A stretch of DNA of 64,000 bases, taken from positions 2,541,225-2,605,224 of the forward strand of contig CP054185.1 in assembly GCA_015180985.1 (NCBI GenBank). The letters run 5' to 3'. The stretch's first letter is position 1, and every line of letters begins with the position of its first letter. The notes beneath the pieces are model-generated. The model had not been told where the DNA came from, made no database searches, and saw only the letters and a list, made by a program, of their open reading frames with translations. Position numbers and translations under genes: made by a program. Of the stretch, positions 1 to 7,481 are shown piece by piece. The stretch comes from Flammeovirgaceae bacterium (lineage in GTDB: Bacteria > Bacteroidota > Bacteroidia > Cytophagales > Cyclobacteriaceae).

Positions 1-570
1 AGCGTGTGTGCAACCTCATTATTCGCTCAAGGATTTGGCTTCGGCATTAAAGGCGGGGTTAACATAGCCAACACCGACATTTCATCCGACCAGTTTACTT
101 TGGATACAAAATCCAAAATGGGTTTCCATGGAGGAGTATTTGTAAACCTGATGTTTACTGATAAGCTGGGGGTACAGCCGGAACTATTGTACTCCCTGCA
201 GGGCAGTGAATACGACATACCGAGTGTAGAAGGTAAGCTGTCACTTTCATACGTTAATATTCCTCTTTTGTTGCGCTATAATATCAATGATTTAATAAGC
301 CTGCACGTTGGCCCCCAGTTTGGTTTTTTGATGAATGCCGAAGAGGAATTTGATGGCGATACTTCAGATGTAAAAGATGATTTTAAAAGCAGTGACATTT
401 CGGGAGCTTTTGGTGTTGAAGTTGATTTACCAATGAAAATTGGATTTGGGGCGCGGTACGTACTCGGCCTTTCAAACGCCCTTACGGATGATGGCAGTTT
501 TGGTGATGCTGAATTAAAGAACAGCACCATACAGGTATACGTTAAATTTCGCTTAAAGAGTGCGAACTGA
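1..570 (+). CDS. Outer-membrane beta-barrel protein (PF13568/porin-like), 5' end outside window
   Basis: The reading frame is open from base 1 and starts inside what looks like the end of a signal peptide (SLFAQ followed by a mature start rich in GFGIKGG), so the true start lies upstream; GTG at 4 is only the first possible start in view. About 180 residues alternate in beta-barrel fashion, with motifs usual in the Bacteroidota outer-membrane barrel family: GIKGGVN at the start, GVQPELLYS, and a YVNIPLLLRY strand. The terminal strand ends in VKFRLK. Expected location is the outer membrane; no substrate can be inferred. It converges on tyrS and shares a bidirectional terminator with it. Confidence 0.8.
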   Translation, partial: SVCATSLFAQGFGFGIKGGVNIANTDISSDQFTLDTKSKMGFHGGVFVNLMFTDKLGVQPELLYSLQGSEYDIPSVEGKLSLSYVNIPLLLRYNINDLISLHVGPQFGFLMNAEEEFDGDTSDVKDDFKSSDISGAFGVEVDLPMKIGFGARYVLGLSNALTDDGSFGDAELKNSTIQVYVKFRLKSAN

Positions 571-594
571 CTAAGTTCTTCACGTAAGCTTACA

Positions 595-623
595 AAAAAG
601 CCGGAGACTGTCTCCGGCTTTTT
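595..623. terminator. Bidirectional rho-independent terminator between barrel gene and tyrS
   Basis: A perfect inverted repeat has arms at 595-608 and 610-623, centred on T609, with GC core GCCGGAGAC/GTCTCCGGC flanked by A and T runs. It can terminate the plus-strand barrel gene and the minus-strand tyrS. The tyrS stop codon (622-624) lies inside the outer T run. Confidence 0.9.
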
Positions 624-1908
624 AGTTTATAACAATCAGGAAATAATTCTTCTTCCCTTTTTGAGCCAGCAGGTACCGGTTGTGCAATAACCGAAAATCG
701 CTTTTCTGGTTAGGGTCACTGATCTTCGCTTTATTCATACTCACCCCGCCTCCCTGGATCATTTTGCGGGCTTCGCCTTTTGATGGAAAAATAACCCCCA
801 GTGTAATTTCGCTAAGCAGATCAGTTACTGTGGGCTGCCGTTCAAATTCACTCCGGGCAATGGTTACCTGCGGAATACCTTCAAGTACATTTAACAATGT
901 ATCCTCATCCAACTCTTCCAAATCGCTGGTTGTGGATTGCCCGAACAGGATGGAAGAAGCCTTGATTGCCCGGTTTAAATCATTTTTCGAATGAACGCGT
1001 ATGGTAATATCTTCTGCCAGGGCTTGCTGCAGTTTGCGTAAATGCGGGGCAGCCGCATGTTCACTGGTTAAGGCCTCAATTTCATCTTTGCCCTTCAGTG
1101 TAAATACTTTAATCATGCCGGCAGCATCATCATCTGAAAGATTTAACCAATACTGGTAAAATTTGTAGGGCGAAGTTCGTTGGGCGTCCAGCCATACATT
1201 TCCGGATTCTGTTTTGCCAAATTTGGTGCCATCGGATTTCTTAATGAGGGATGTTGTAAGCGCAAAGGCTTCGCCATTAGTTTTCCTGCGGATTAATTCG
1301 GTACCGGTAACGATGTTACCCCATTGGTCCGAACCGCCCATTTGTAGTTTGCAGTTTTTGTGGGTGTACAGGTAGTAAAAGTCGTAGCCCTGCACCAACT
1401 GATAGCTGAATTCAGTGAACGATAAGCCTGTTTCAAGCCGGTTCTTAACAGAATCCTTGGCCATCATGTAGTTAATGGTTATGTGCTTACCAACATCTCG
1501 TATAAAATCAAGAAACAGGAAATTTTTGAACCAATCATAATTATTAACCATCTCGGCTCCGTGCTCCCCTGCTCCAAAATCAAGAAATTTCTCAAGCTGT
1601 TTTTTCACACAGGATTCGTTATGCCGTAAAACCTCTTCTGTTAAAAGGTTGCGCTCGGCTGATTTACCTGACGGATCACCAACCATGCCCGTAGCACCAC
1701 CCACCAGTGCGATGGGCTTATGGCCGCATTGCTGGAAGTGAACAAGTGTTAAAATCTGGGCAAGGTGGCCAATGTGAAGCGAATCGGCTGTTGGATCAAA
1801 TCCAATATATCCTGTTGTTGGTTCCTTTGCTAACTGTTCTTCGGTACCGGGCATGATGTCATGCAGTATGCCCCGCCATTTCAGCTCTTCAACAAAATTT
1901 ACTTTCAT
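622..1908 (-). CDS. tyrS: Tyrosyl-tRNA synthetase
   Basis: Class I aminoacyl-tRNA synthetase of 428 aa that charges tRNA-Tyr with tyrosine using ATP in the cytoplasm. The HIGH motif is intact at residues 45-48 (DSLHIGH), and the KMSKS equivalent is the bacterial TyrRS form KFGKT near residue 230. A tyrosine-pocket segment (YQLVQGYDF, then [10 protein letters not shown]) lies between them. The C-terminus carries an S4-type RNA-binding domain ([15 protein letters not shown]). Length fits the bacterial family and the ATG at 1908 matches the usual N-terminus. It is a single-gene unit with its own promoter and a palindromic short leader. Confidence 0.98.
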   Translation of the reverse strand: MKVNFVEELKWRGILHDIMPGTEEQLAKEPTTGYIGFDPTADSLHIGHLAQILTLVHFQQCGHKPIALVGGATGMVGDPSGKSAERNLLTEEVLRHNESCVKKQLEKFLDFGAGEHGAEMVNNYDWFKNFLFLDFIRDVGKHITINYMMAKDSVKNRLETGLSFTEFSYQLVQGYDFYYLYTHKNCKLQMGGSDQWGNIVTGTELIRRKTNGEAFALTTSLIKKSDGTKFGKTESGNVWLDAQRTSPYKFYQYWLNLSDDDAAGMIKVFTLKGKDEIEALTSEHAAAPHLRKLQQALAEDITIRVHSKNDLNRAIKASSILFGQSTTSDLEELDEDTLLNVLEGIPQVTIARSEFERQPTVTDLLSEITLGVIFPSKGEARKMIQGGGVSMNKAKISDPNQKSDFRLLHNRYLLAQKGKKNYFLIVIN

Positions 1909-1933
1909 TTTGCGGTAATAATCCGCAAAGATA
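1909..1933 (-). promoter_or_regulatory. tyrS -7 element and palindromic leader
   Basis: On the minus strand a perfect TATCTTTG (-7 consensus TAnnTTTG) occupies 1933-1926, placing the start of transcription near 1920 and giving a leader of only about a dozen bases. An inverted repeat TTTGCGG-N7-CCGCAAA (1909-1915 and 1923-1929) runs from inside the -7 box to the base before the ATG. It could be an operator or a start-proximal hairpin. The promoter match is seen; the regulatory role is inferred. Confidence 0.6.
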
Positions 1934-1972
1934 TAAATGGATTGTTCAGTTTATACCCTGTTTCCGTTTCGG

Positions 1973-2617
1973 TTATACAGCTACCGGGCTGTCGATTCGG
2001 TAAATGGGCGGTATTTTACTGGTGCTATCAAAGCTAGCCTGAAGATCTTTTATTATGCCAGTTTCGATACTGTACACCCATCCGTGAACTATAGGTTGAT
2101 TTCGGGTTTTCCATGCATTTTGGATAATTGATGTTTTACTAAGGTCCAATACCTGCTCAATCACATTTAATTCCACCAGGCGATCAAACTTCACATTTTC
2201 GTCCTTTATGGCATCGAGTTCATCCTTATGGAGCCTGTAAACATCTTTGATGTTTCGGAGCCAGTTGTCAATGAGACCGAATTGCTGGCTACCCATGGCA
2301 GCTTTTACACCTCCACAACCATAATGACCGCACACGATAACATGCCTTACCTTCAGCACGTTTACTGCATAGTCAAGAACACTAAGCATATTCATATCGG
2401 TATGAACGACCATGTTGGCGATATTACGGTGGACAAAAATTTCACCGGGTTTTGTATTGGTAATCTGGTTGGCAGGCACCCGGCTGTCGGAGCAGCCAAT
2501 CCACAGTACCTGAGGACTCTGGCCCTTGGCCAGATCCTTGAAGTAGTTGGGATCTTCTTTAAGTTGATTTGCAACCCAAATTCGGTTGCCTTCAAGTAAG
2601 GCTTTATAAATTTCCAT
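1973..2617 (-). CDS. can: Beta-class carbonic anhydrase
   Basis: 214-aa beta-carbonic anhydrase, which interconverts CO2 and bicarbonate. The zinc and catalytic dyad residues are all visible: C42, D44 and R46 in CSDSRVP, and H98 and C101 in HYGCGG. Length and motif spacing match the Can/CynT family. Downstream segments (DNWLRNIKDVY; VIEQVLDLSKTSII) are also typical. It is probably cytoplasmic, since no signal peptide is present. It lies between tyrS and a small unknown gene, all on the minus strand, with gaps large enough for separate transcription. Confidence 0.95.
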   Translation of the reverse strand: MEIYKALLEGNRIWVANQLKEDPNYFKDLAKGQSPQVLWIGCSDSRVPANQITNTKPGEIFVHRNIANMVVHTDMNMLSVLDYAVNVLKVRHVIVCGHYGCGGVKAAMGSQQFGLIDNWLRNIKDVYRLHKDELDAIKDENVKFDRLVELNVIEQVLDLSKTSIIQNAWKTRNQPIVHGWVYSIETGIIKDLQASFDSTSKIPPIYRIDSPVAV

Positions 2618-2699
2618 AGTTTACTATAATTGAGATAAGATTAATTCGATGGACAGTATCATTACATATAAAATTTCGGTTGAGGCTTTAAATTTCCAA

Positions 2700-3074
2700 T
2701 CAGGCCTGAGATGTATAGCCTGGTTCAGGAGGCGGCAGGACAATGGAGACTGTCCGATCTAATAATTTTAAAGTTGATATAAACTGAGATAACTGTCTGG
2801 AAATCAATAAAGAATATGTATTAACATGAAATGAAATTGGGTTTATAATCTTGACCTCGTCCTGGTTTTCAGGTGTACTCTCCTGTGAAGAGTCGTTCTC
2901 TTCTTCCATTCCTGAATTAGTGAGCAGGTTTAGAATGTTTTGGTATAGAGCCGGATTGTTCTGCTTTAGCGTAACGGCATGCATTTCGGTAAAGAGAAGG
3001 CTCAGGTTAAAAAAAGCCAGCCCAGTTAAGCAGCTTACCAAAAACCTGATTTGAGAATTTCGTAGGAAACGCAT
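2700..3074 (-). CDS. Small hypothetical membrane-anchored protein
   Basis: 124 aa. A basic N-terminus (MRFLRNSQIRF) is followed by one hydrophobic stretch at about residues 11-29, then an acidic, Glu/Ser-rich linker and a C-terminus containing LPPPEPGY. The shape (short anchor, variable middle, proline/glutamate tail) is one I associate with small uncharacterised Bacteroidota envelope proteins; no function is recognised. A perfect -7 promoter box ends five bases before the ATG, which supports both the start and the reality of the gene. It could be a lineage-specific periplasmic protein anchored by an uncleaved signal. Confidence 0.6.
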   Translation of the reverse strand: MRFLRNSQIRFLVSCLTGLAFFNLSLLFTEMHAVTLKQNNPALYQNILNLLTNSGMEEENDSSQESTPENQDEVKIINPISFHVNTYSLLISRQLSQFISTLKLLDRTVSIVLPPPEPGYTSQA

Positions 3075-3079
3075 ACACT

Positions 3080-3087
3080 CAAAAGTA
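3080..3087 (-). promoter_or_regulatory. -7 box giving a leaderless-like start for the 124-aa gene
   Basis: Minus-strand TACTTTTG matches TAnnTTTG exactly, and the ATG begins six bases after its final G. Transcription would start at or within a base or two of the ATG. No clear -33 TTG was seen at the usual spacing. Confidence 0.55.
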
Positions 3088-3145
3088 CCACAATTTCAAC
3101 AAAATTGGTCAGAAATTACTTTATTGAGGACAAACCCGATTACCA

Positions 3146-3613
3146 ATGGAACAGCCCGATGCCCTTAAGCTTGTAGCCGAATTTCACCGCACTTTTAAAC
3201 ATCCAATCCTGCCAGGCCCGGCCATACCCGCTGAAGACCGGTGCAGGTTGCGTGTTGCGTTGTTAGCTGAAGAAGTTAAGGAACTTGAGGTGGCGGTTTT
3301 GGATAAAGATATTGTAGGTGTAGCAGATGCCCTTTGCGACATCCAATACGTACTATCAGGGGCAATCCTTGAGTTTGGCCTGGCCGATAAGTTCAAGGCA
3401 TTATTCGAAGAAGTGCAGCGATCCAATATGAGTAAAGCCTGCAACAGCGAGGAAGAGGCTAAGGCTACCGTAGCGCATTACAAGGATAAAGATGGCACAG
3501 CCTGCTATTACCGCCAGGAGGGTGATAAGTGGCTGGTGTATCGGCAATCGGATAATAAAACCATAAAATCAATCAATTACAGCCCGGCCAACCTGGATCG
3601 GATTTTACGTTAG
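3146..3613 (+). CDS. MazG-like / phosphoribosyl-ATP pyrophosphohydrolase-fold protein
   Basis: 155 aa. The central region has the all-alpha NTP pyrophosphatase signature: an EExxE-type helix (LLAEEVKELEVAV, about residues 51-63) and a downstream helix with the second acidic motif (VADALCDIQYVLSG) that together bind Mg2+ and the triphosphate. The family hydrolyses nucleoside triphosphates or phosphoribosyl-ATP to monophosphate plus pyrophosphate. About 50 extra C-terminal residues (ACYYRQEGDKWLVYR) look like a small beta-rich appendage. It has no histidine-operon neighbours, so a house-cleaning role is more likely than histidine synthesis. Cytoplasmic. Confidence 0.8.
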   Translation: MEQPDALKLVAEFHRTFKHPILPGPAIPAEDRCRLRVALLAEEVKELEVAVLDKDIVGVADALCDIQYVLSGAILEFGLADKFKALFEEVQRSNMSKACNSEEEAKATVAHYKDKDGTACYYRQEGDKWLVYRQSDNKTIKSINYSPANLDRILR

Positions 3614-3837
3614 ACGTAAAACTCGATTTGAAAATCGGTTTCGGAGTTTGCAACCGGCAAGGGCTTTATACCCAAAATCCGCAGGGAGTTATAGGCTTTA
3701 ATAAACTCCGATCGGCTGATTCGGACTTTACTCACGCCTGGTTTGATACGGTGGTATTGCATTCGCCCCGATTTATTGGCTGTGGCGCTGTACATGAACT
3801 CAAATTGAGGCGTAATAGGGGAGGGGATATACCGCAT
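3610..3837 (-). CDS. Hypothetical 75-aa protein, second gene of coupled pair
   Basis: 75 aa, no recognised family. It is basic and mixed alpha/beta in appearance, with a segment KVRISRSEFIKAYNSLRILG that could form a DNA- or RNA-contacting helix pair; this is inference only. Its ATG overlaps the stop of the upstream 82-aa gene as TAATG, the classic termination-reinitiation arrangement, so the two are very probably co-translated. It ends by overlapping the end of the MazG-like gene by 4 bases on the opposite strand. The strand choice rests on this coupling and on the operators upstream of the first gene. Confidence 0.6.
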   Translation of the reverse strand: MRYIPSPITPQFEFMYSATANKSGRMQYHRIKPGVSKVRISRSEFIKAYNSLRILGIKPLPVANSETDFQIEFYV

Positions 3838-4085
3838 TACCGATATATATTCCTGAACTCGGTGTGAATCATGAAGTTCTGCTTGGCATTATACTGCGCC
3901 AGCAGCGAGTAAGCCCAATTCGGCACATAATTAAAGCGATCCCGGTATTCTTCAATTTTAGAACATAATTCCTGCACATAATAGCGTATCTGGTCAAGGT
4001 TACGGCAATCAGCAGGCCGCTCAAAATTTCTGGATGTAAAGCTCCTTAGCTCTAATTCCAGTCTGCGTTTTTCCAGTTCAGTCAT
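3837..4085 (-). CDS. Hypothetical 82-aa protein, first gene of coupled pair
   Basis: 82 aa, mostly helical, with a charged N-terminal helix (MTELEKRRLELELRSF) and a Trp/Tyr-rich C-terminal half (YVPNWAYSLLAQYNAKQNF). No family is recognised. The start codon lies five bases from a perfect TTGTGTA-N4-TACACAA palindrome, with a second near-copy further upstream, so expression looks tightly controlled, perhaps by the pair itself. The stop overlaps the start of the 75-aa gene. A toxin-antitoxin or small-regulator unit fits the layout, but neither protein shows a diagnostic motif. Confidence 0.6.
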   Translation of the reverse strand: MTELEKRRLELELRSFTSRNFERPADCRNLDQIRYYVQELCSKIEEYRDRFNYVPNWAYSLLAQYNAKQNFMIHTEFRNIYR

Positions 4086-4090
4086 AACTT

Positions 4091-4108
4091 TTGTGTATTA
4101 TTACACAA
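4091..4108. promoter_or_regulatory. Operator 1: TTGTGTA-N4-TACACAA palindrome
   Basis: The arms TTGTGTA (4091-4097) and TACACAA (4102-4108) are perfect inverted copies separated by ttat. The site lies immediately before the minus-strand ATG at 4085, overlapping where a ribosome or polymerase would sit. It resembles a dimeric helix-turn-helix repressor site; the binding protein is unknown. Confidence 0.6.
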
Positions 4109-4143
4109 TAATAAAAGCATTAATATTTAAAATCAAGTTTTAT

Positions 4144-4159
4144 TGTGTAAAAATGCACA
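4144..4159. promoter_or_regulatory. Operator 2: TGTGTA-N4-TGCACA near-palindrome
   Basis: TGTGTA (4144-4149), four bases, then TGCACA (4154-4159) matches operator 1 with one substitution and the same spacer. The centres of the two sites are 52 bp apart, very close to five helical turns, so bound dimers would face the same side of the helix. The remaining A/T-rich DNA between them carries nothing else I recognise. Confidence 0.5.
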
Positions 4160-4187
4160 TTAATTTTTTAAAGAAAAACCTAACTTA

Positions 4188-4203
4188 AGGCTGAAATCAG
4201 CCT
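4188..4203 (-). terminator. Candidate terminator hairpin after the 48-aa gene
   Basis: AGGCTGA-AA-TCAGCCT is a perfect inverted repeat; read on the minus strand it is followed after a few bases by a T-rich stretch (GTTTTTCTTT). A second, partly overlapping repeat CTGATTT/AAATCAG occupies 4202-4208 and 4224-4230. It would separate the 48-aa gene from the coupled pair downstream. Confidence 0.4.
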
Positions 4204-4243
4204 GATTTGAGCTAATTTTCTTTAAATCAGTGTACTATGCCGG

Positions 4244-4390
4244 TTAATCGAGAGCGTTGGTTGTAACCCAATACCGGAATGCGACAATCGCTTTATCTAA
4301 TTTACTTAGATGGGTTAAGTCTTTCTGGCTGATACGTGGAAGTATCAGTTTGTTAAGGCGAGCCAAAGCCCGGAAGGCCATTTTTCGCAT
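4244..4390 (-). CDS. Small conserved basic protein, 48 aa
   Basis: A 48-codon gene read on the minus strand, ATG at 4390 and TAA at 4244. It begins MRKMAFRALARLNKLILP, continues through KDLTHLSKLDKAIVAFRYW and ends VTTNALD. I recognise this as a small, strongly basic protein family common in Bacteroidota, with a conserved LAxLNKxxLP start and an aromatic RYWVT end; some homologs have been labelled SsrA-binding protein, a label I do not trust. Likely one amphipathic helix plus a short C-terminal helix; function unknown. It fills most of the apparent gap between 4086 and 4458. Confidence 0.75.
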   Translation of the reverse strand: MRKMAFRALARLNKLILPRISQKDLTHLSKLDKAIVAFRYWVTTNALD

Positions 4391-4424
4391 AGGGCATTAA
4401 TTAAGATGTCACGGCCGTATTCCT

Positions 4425-4432
4425 TATCTTTC
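4425..4432 (+). promoter_or_regulatory. Candidate -7 element for the zinc-ribbon membrane protein
   Basis: TATCTTTC matches TAnnTTTG at seven of eight positions and sits 27 bases before the ATG at 4459. No convincing -33 element was found. Confidence 0.35.
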
Positions 4433-4458
4433 CGTGAAAATAAAGATAACATTTAGTT

Positions 4459-5352
4459 ATGGATTATATCGAGATGAGCCCCTTTTTGGTAGCATGGAAT
4501 AATGCCATGATTCTGGGTTCCATTATAATGGTTGCAGCCGGCATCGTTATTTACCTGCTGCACAATATTAAGGTTTCCAGTATTGCCGAATACCACCTTA
4601 AGTATGATTATATCAACGCCAACGAGATAAAGACCTATAAACTTGTTTTTTACTGCTTTGGTGTGGCTGTAGCGCTGGCCATTAACCTGTATGGTATGCA
4701 TGATATGAAGCAGGTGGAAGTATGGTTTTTTACGCGCCTGTTTATGTCTATAGCCGGAGGTACGCTTGTGGCCTATGTGTCGTACTTGGTGCTTGAGTAT
4801 TACTACCCGACAAAACTTGATAAGAAGCTAAAACGGTACCGCCTTGCACCCCGGATAAATCCGAAAACGGGTAATAAAATGCGCCTGTTAAGCGAAGAAG
4901 AGGAGGATGTACACCTGGATGAAGGCATGATTGCCGAAGAGAATGTTTTTTCAATTGATTATGATGTTTGGATTGATGAAAAAACCGGTGATGTAAAAAT
5001 TGAAAAATACCAGGGCCGGCTACAAGCCCTAAAGTGTAATACCTGCGGATTTTATACGATGCGGGTTACCAAAGAAGAGGTTGTTAAAATGCCTTCAGGT
5101 ACTGAACCAGGTGAACTTATTAAACACTACCAATGTAGTTATTGCAAATCGGTTCGGGCAACCGCTTTCAATATCTCAACAAAAGAGGCAGAGGATTACA
5201 AAAAGGAGAAATTTAAGTTTCGGCAGAATAAAGATGTTGACCTAATTAAAGTTGAAATCCACACCATTTCGGGCAGTAAAAAGCACTATGAATTTCAAAA
5301 CCTGGAGGAGGCCCAGAAATTCCTAAACGAATTTGATTCAGGTAAATCATAA
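4459..5352 (+). CDS. Inner-membrane protein with C-terminal zinc-ribbon
   Basis: 297 aa, not recognised as a named family. Three hydrophobic segments are visible (about residues 15-36, 64-82 and 92-113), followed by a long cytoplasmic part. That part contains an acidic stretch and two CxxC pairs, C193/C196 (CNTCG) and C226/C229 (CSYCK), spaced as a zinc ribbon. The C-terminus has a beta-strand/helix pattern ending in NLEEAQKFLNEFD. A membrane-tethered zinc-binding protein is the most that can be said. It is followed 38 bases later by prc on the same strand, so co-transcription is possible. Confidence 0.7.
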   Translation: MDYIEMSPFLVAWNNAMILGSIIMVAAGIVIYLLHNIKVSSIAEYHLKYDYINANEIKTYKLVFYCFGVAVALAINLYGMHDMKQVEVWFFTRLFMSIAGGTLVAYVSYLVLEYYYPTKLDKKLKRYRLAPRINPKTGNKMRLLSEEEEDVHLDEGMIAEENVFSIDYDVWIDEKTGDVKIEKYQGRLQALKCNTCGFYTMRVTKEEVVKMPSGTEPGELIKHYQCSYCKSVRATAFNISTKEAEDYKKEKFKFRQNKDVDLIKVEIHTISGSKKHYEFQNLEEAQKFLNEFDSGKS

Positions 5353-5390
5353 TCAGGCATACCATTTGCCAAAATTTCGTTAAAGCTTTT

Positions 5391-7433
5391 ATGCGTATGA
5401 GAAACTTTGTGAAGTTGTTTTGCTCATTAATTTTATTACCCCACCTGCTATGGGCTAGTCTTGCCCCGGCTGATACGGCACTTACTTCCAAACCTGTTTA
5501 TGGCAGGCAGGCCCGGGTTATTGTTCAAATTCTTGAAAGCAGTCATTACCGAAAACTGAGGTTCAATGATTCGCTGTCATCTGCCATTCTGGATTCCTAC
5601 ATCGCAACCCTCGATAATCAACGAAGTTATTTTTTAAAGTCGGACATTGATGCATTTAATAAGTACCGGTTTCAACTCGATGATCTGACCCGGGTTGAAA
5701 ATGTAAACCCCGCCTTTGAAATCTACGAAGTATTTAAAAAGCGTTTTGCTGAACGGATGGATTACGTGCTTAAACACCTTATCAACCAGGAATTCGATTT
5801 CTCAAAAGACGAATATTATGAGGTTGATCGGGAGTATGCACCATGGGCTGTAACGGAAAAAGAGTTAAACCATATCTGGACACTCGCCATAAAAAACCAG
5901 GCCTTGAGTTTAAAAATTGCCGGCAAAAGCACGGCCGAGATTCAGGAAACCCTCCGTTCACGGTATGAGCGTTTTGTAAAATCTATAAAGCAAACCAACA
6001 GCGAAGATGTGTTTGGTTTTTACATGAATGCCGTTACCGAGGCGTATGATCCGCACACTAATTATTTTTCGCCCAGGCGGGCCGATTTATTCAAACAAAG
6101 TATGTCGCAATCGCTTGAAGGCATTGGAGCCAGGCTGCAAACCGAAAACGACTATACCAAAGTTGTTGAAATTCTGCCGGGAGGCCCCGCAGAAAAAACT
6201 AAACTGGTTAATGTAAACGACAGGATTATAGGTGTTGCACAGGGGGATGAAGGCGAAATGGTTGATGTTATCGGATGGCGGATTGATGATGTGGTAAAAC
6301 TGATTAAAGGGCCAAAAGGAACCAAGGTTCGGCTCACTATCCTTCCTGCCGAGACAGGAGTAACGGGTCCGCCTGTAGTAATAACGCTTATACGCGATAA
6401 AATAAAGCTGGAAGATCTGACCGCCAAAAAGCAAGTAATAGACTATATACAAGATGGCAGAAAACTTAAACTAGGCGTGATTACGCTGCCCAGTTTTTAC
6501 TTCGATTGGGAGGCTTACCAAAAAGGCGATCCAAATTATAACAGCACCACCAAAGACATTAAACGCCTTATAGCCGAGTTGCAAAAGGAAGGAATTGACG
6601 GGCTGGCCATTGATTTGCGTAATAATGGCGGAGGTTCGCTGGAAGAAGCCATAAACCTTACCGGATTGTTTATAAAGACCGGGCCGGTGGTGCAGGTTAG
6701 AGATTTTAATAAGCGCACTGAGATTAAAAATGATGAAGACCCCGCCATTGTCTATGCCGGACCGTTGATTGTGTTGATTAATCGGTTCAGTGCATCAGCC
6801 TCCGAAATCTTTGCCGGAGCCATCCAGGATTATCACCGCGGTGTGGTAGTTGGTGAGTCGTCTTTCGGTAAAGGCACTGTTCAATCCATTATTGAACTTG
6901 ACAGGTATGTCAACTTTCCAAGAGAAGAGGTTGGTTCGCTGAAGCTAACCTTTCAAAAATTTTATCGGGTAACCGGGCACAGTACTCAATTTAAGGGGGT
7001 TACACCCGACATTAAGTTCCCCTCGGCCCTTAGCGCTGAACAATTCGGTGAGCGTTCAAGTAAAAGTGCGTTGCCGTGGGATGAGATACGAAGTGTGATG
7101 TATCAAAGAACCCCGTTTATCAATGATGTGGTTTTAAAAAATCTTACAAGGGCGCATCAGGAACGACTGAAAACGGATCCCTCGTTAATAGACCTGGTTG
7201 CTCAAACCGAAGAGACCCGCAAAAGCCTGGCTCAGAACCGCATTTCTCTAAACGAAGAGGTTAGGCGCAAAGAAGTTGAAGAATCGGAGAAACGCAGAAA
7301 TGCCCGCAAACCGGGTGATGTTAAAATTGACCGCGAAGGACAAAACGATAATTCATTACTTAAACTGGAAGATGAATACCTTCGCGAAGGCTTGCTTGTG
7401 CTTACCGACCTGATTATTTCAAAAATCGGATAA
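5391..7433 (+). CDS. prc: Tail-specific carboxy-terminal processing protease Prc (S41)
   Basis: 680 aa periplasmic serine protease that degrades proteins from exposed C-termini and processes envelope proteins. An N-terminal signal peptide (FVKLFCSLILL region) precedes the helical TSP N-terminal domain, a PDZ domain at about residues 240-330 (SLEGIGARLQ; VNDRIIGV), and the S41 catalytic domain. The Ser/Lys dyad region is intact: SASASE at 467-472 and K494 in FGKGTVQ. The charged C-terminal region fits the Prc/Tsp extension. Length matches the E. coli-type long form. A strong terminator follows immediately. Confidence 0.95.
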   Translation: MRMRNFVKLFCSLILLPHLLWASLAPADTALTSKPVYGRQARVIVQILESSHYRKLRFNDSLSSAILDSYIATLDNQRSYFLKSDIDAFNKYRFQLDDLTRVENVNPAFEIYEVFKKRFAERMDYVLKHLINQEFDFSKDEYYEVDREYAPWAVTEKELNHIWTLAIKNQALSLKIAGKSTAEIQETLRSRYERFVKSIKQTNSEDVFGFYMNAVTEAYDPHTNYFSPRRADLFKQSMSQSLEGIGARLQTENDYTKVVEILPGGPAEKTKLVNVNDRIIGVAQGDEGEMVDVIGWRIDDVVKLIKGPKGTKVRLTILPAETGVTGPPVVITLIRDKIKLEDLTAKKQVIDYIQDGRKLKLGVITLPSFYFDWEAYQKGDPNYNSTTKDIKRLIAELQKEGIDGLAIDLRNNGGGSLEEAINLTGLFIKTGPVVQVRDFNKRTEIKNDEDPAIVYAGPLIVLINRFSASASEIFAGAIQDYHRGVVVGESSFGKGTVQSIIELDRYVNFPREEVGSLKLTFQKFYRVTGHSTQFKGVTPDIKFPSALSAEQFGERSSKSALPWDEIRSVMYQRTPFINDVVLKNLTRAHQERLKTDPSLIDLVAQTEETRKSLAQNRISLNEEVRRKEVEESEKRRNARKPGDVKIDREGQNDNSLLKLEDEYLREGLLVLTDLIISKIG

Positions 7434-7465
7434 AAAAAGGCGGGTATTTTTTCCCGCCTTTTTTT
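7432..7465. terminator. Bidirectional terminator after prc
   Basis: A7GGCGGG (7432-7444), loop tatttttt, CCCGCCT7 (7453-7465): a perfect 13-base-pair stem with A and T runs on its outer sides. It serves prc on the plus strand and the large BNR protein gene on the minus strand. Confidence 0.92.
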
Positions 7466-7481
7466 AATGCTTGCCCCTTGC

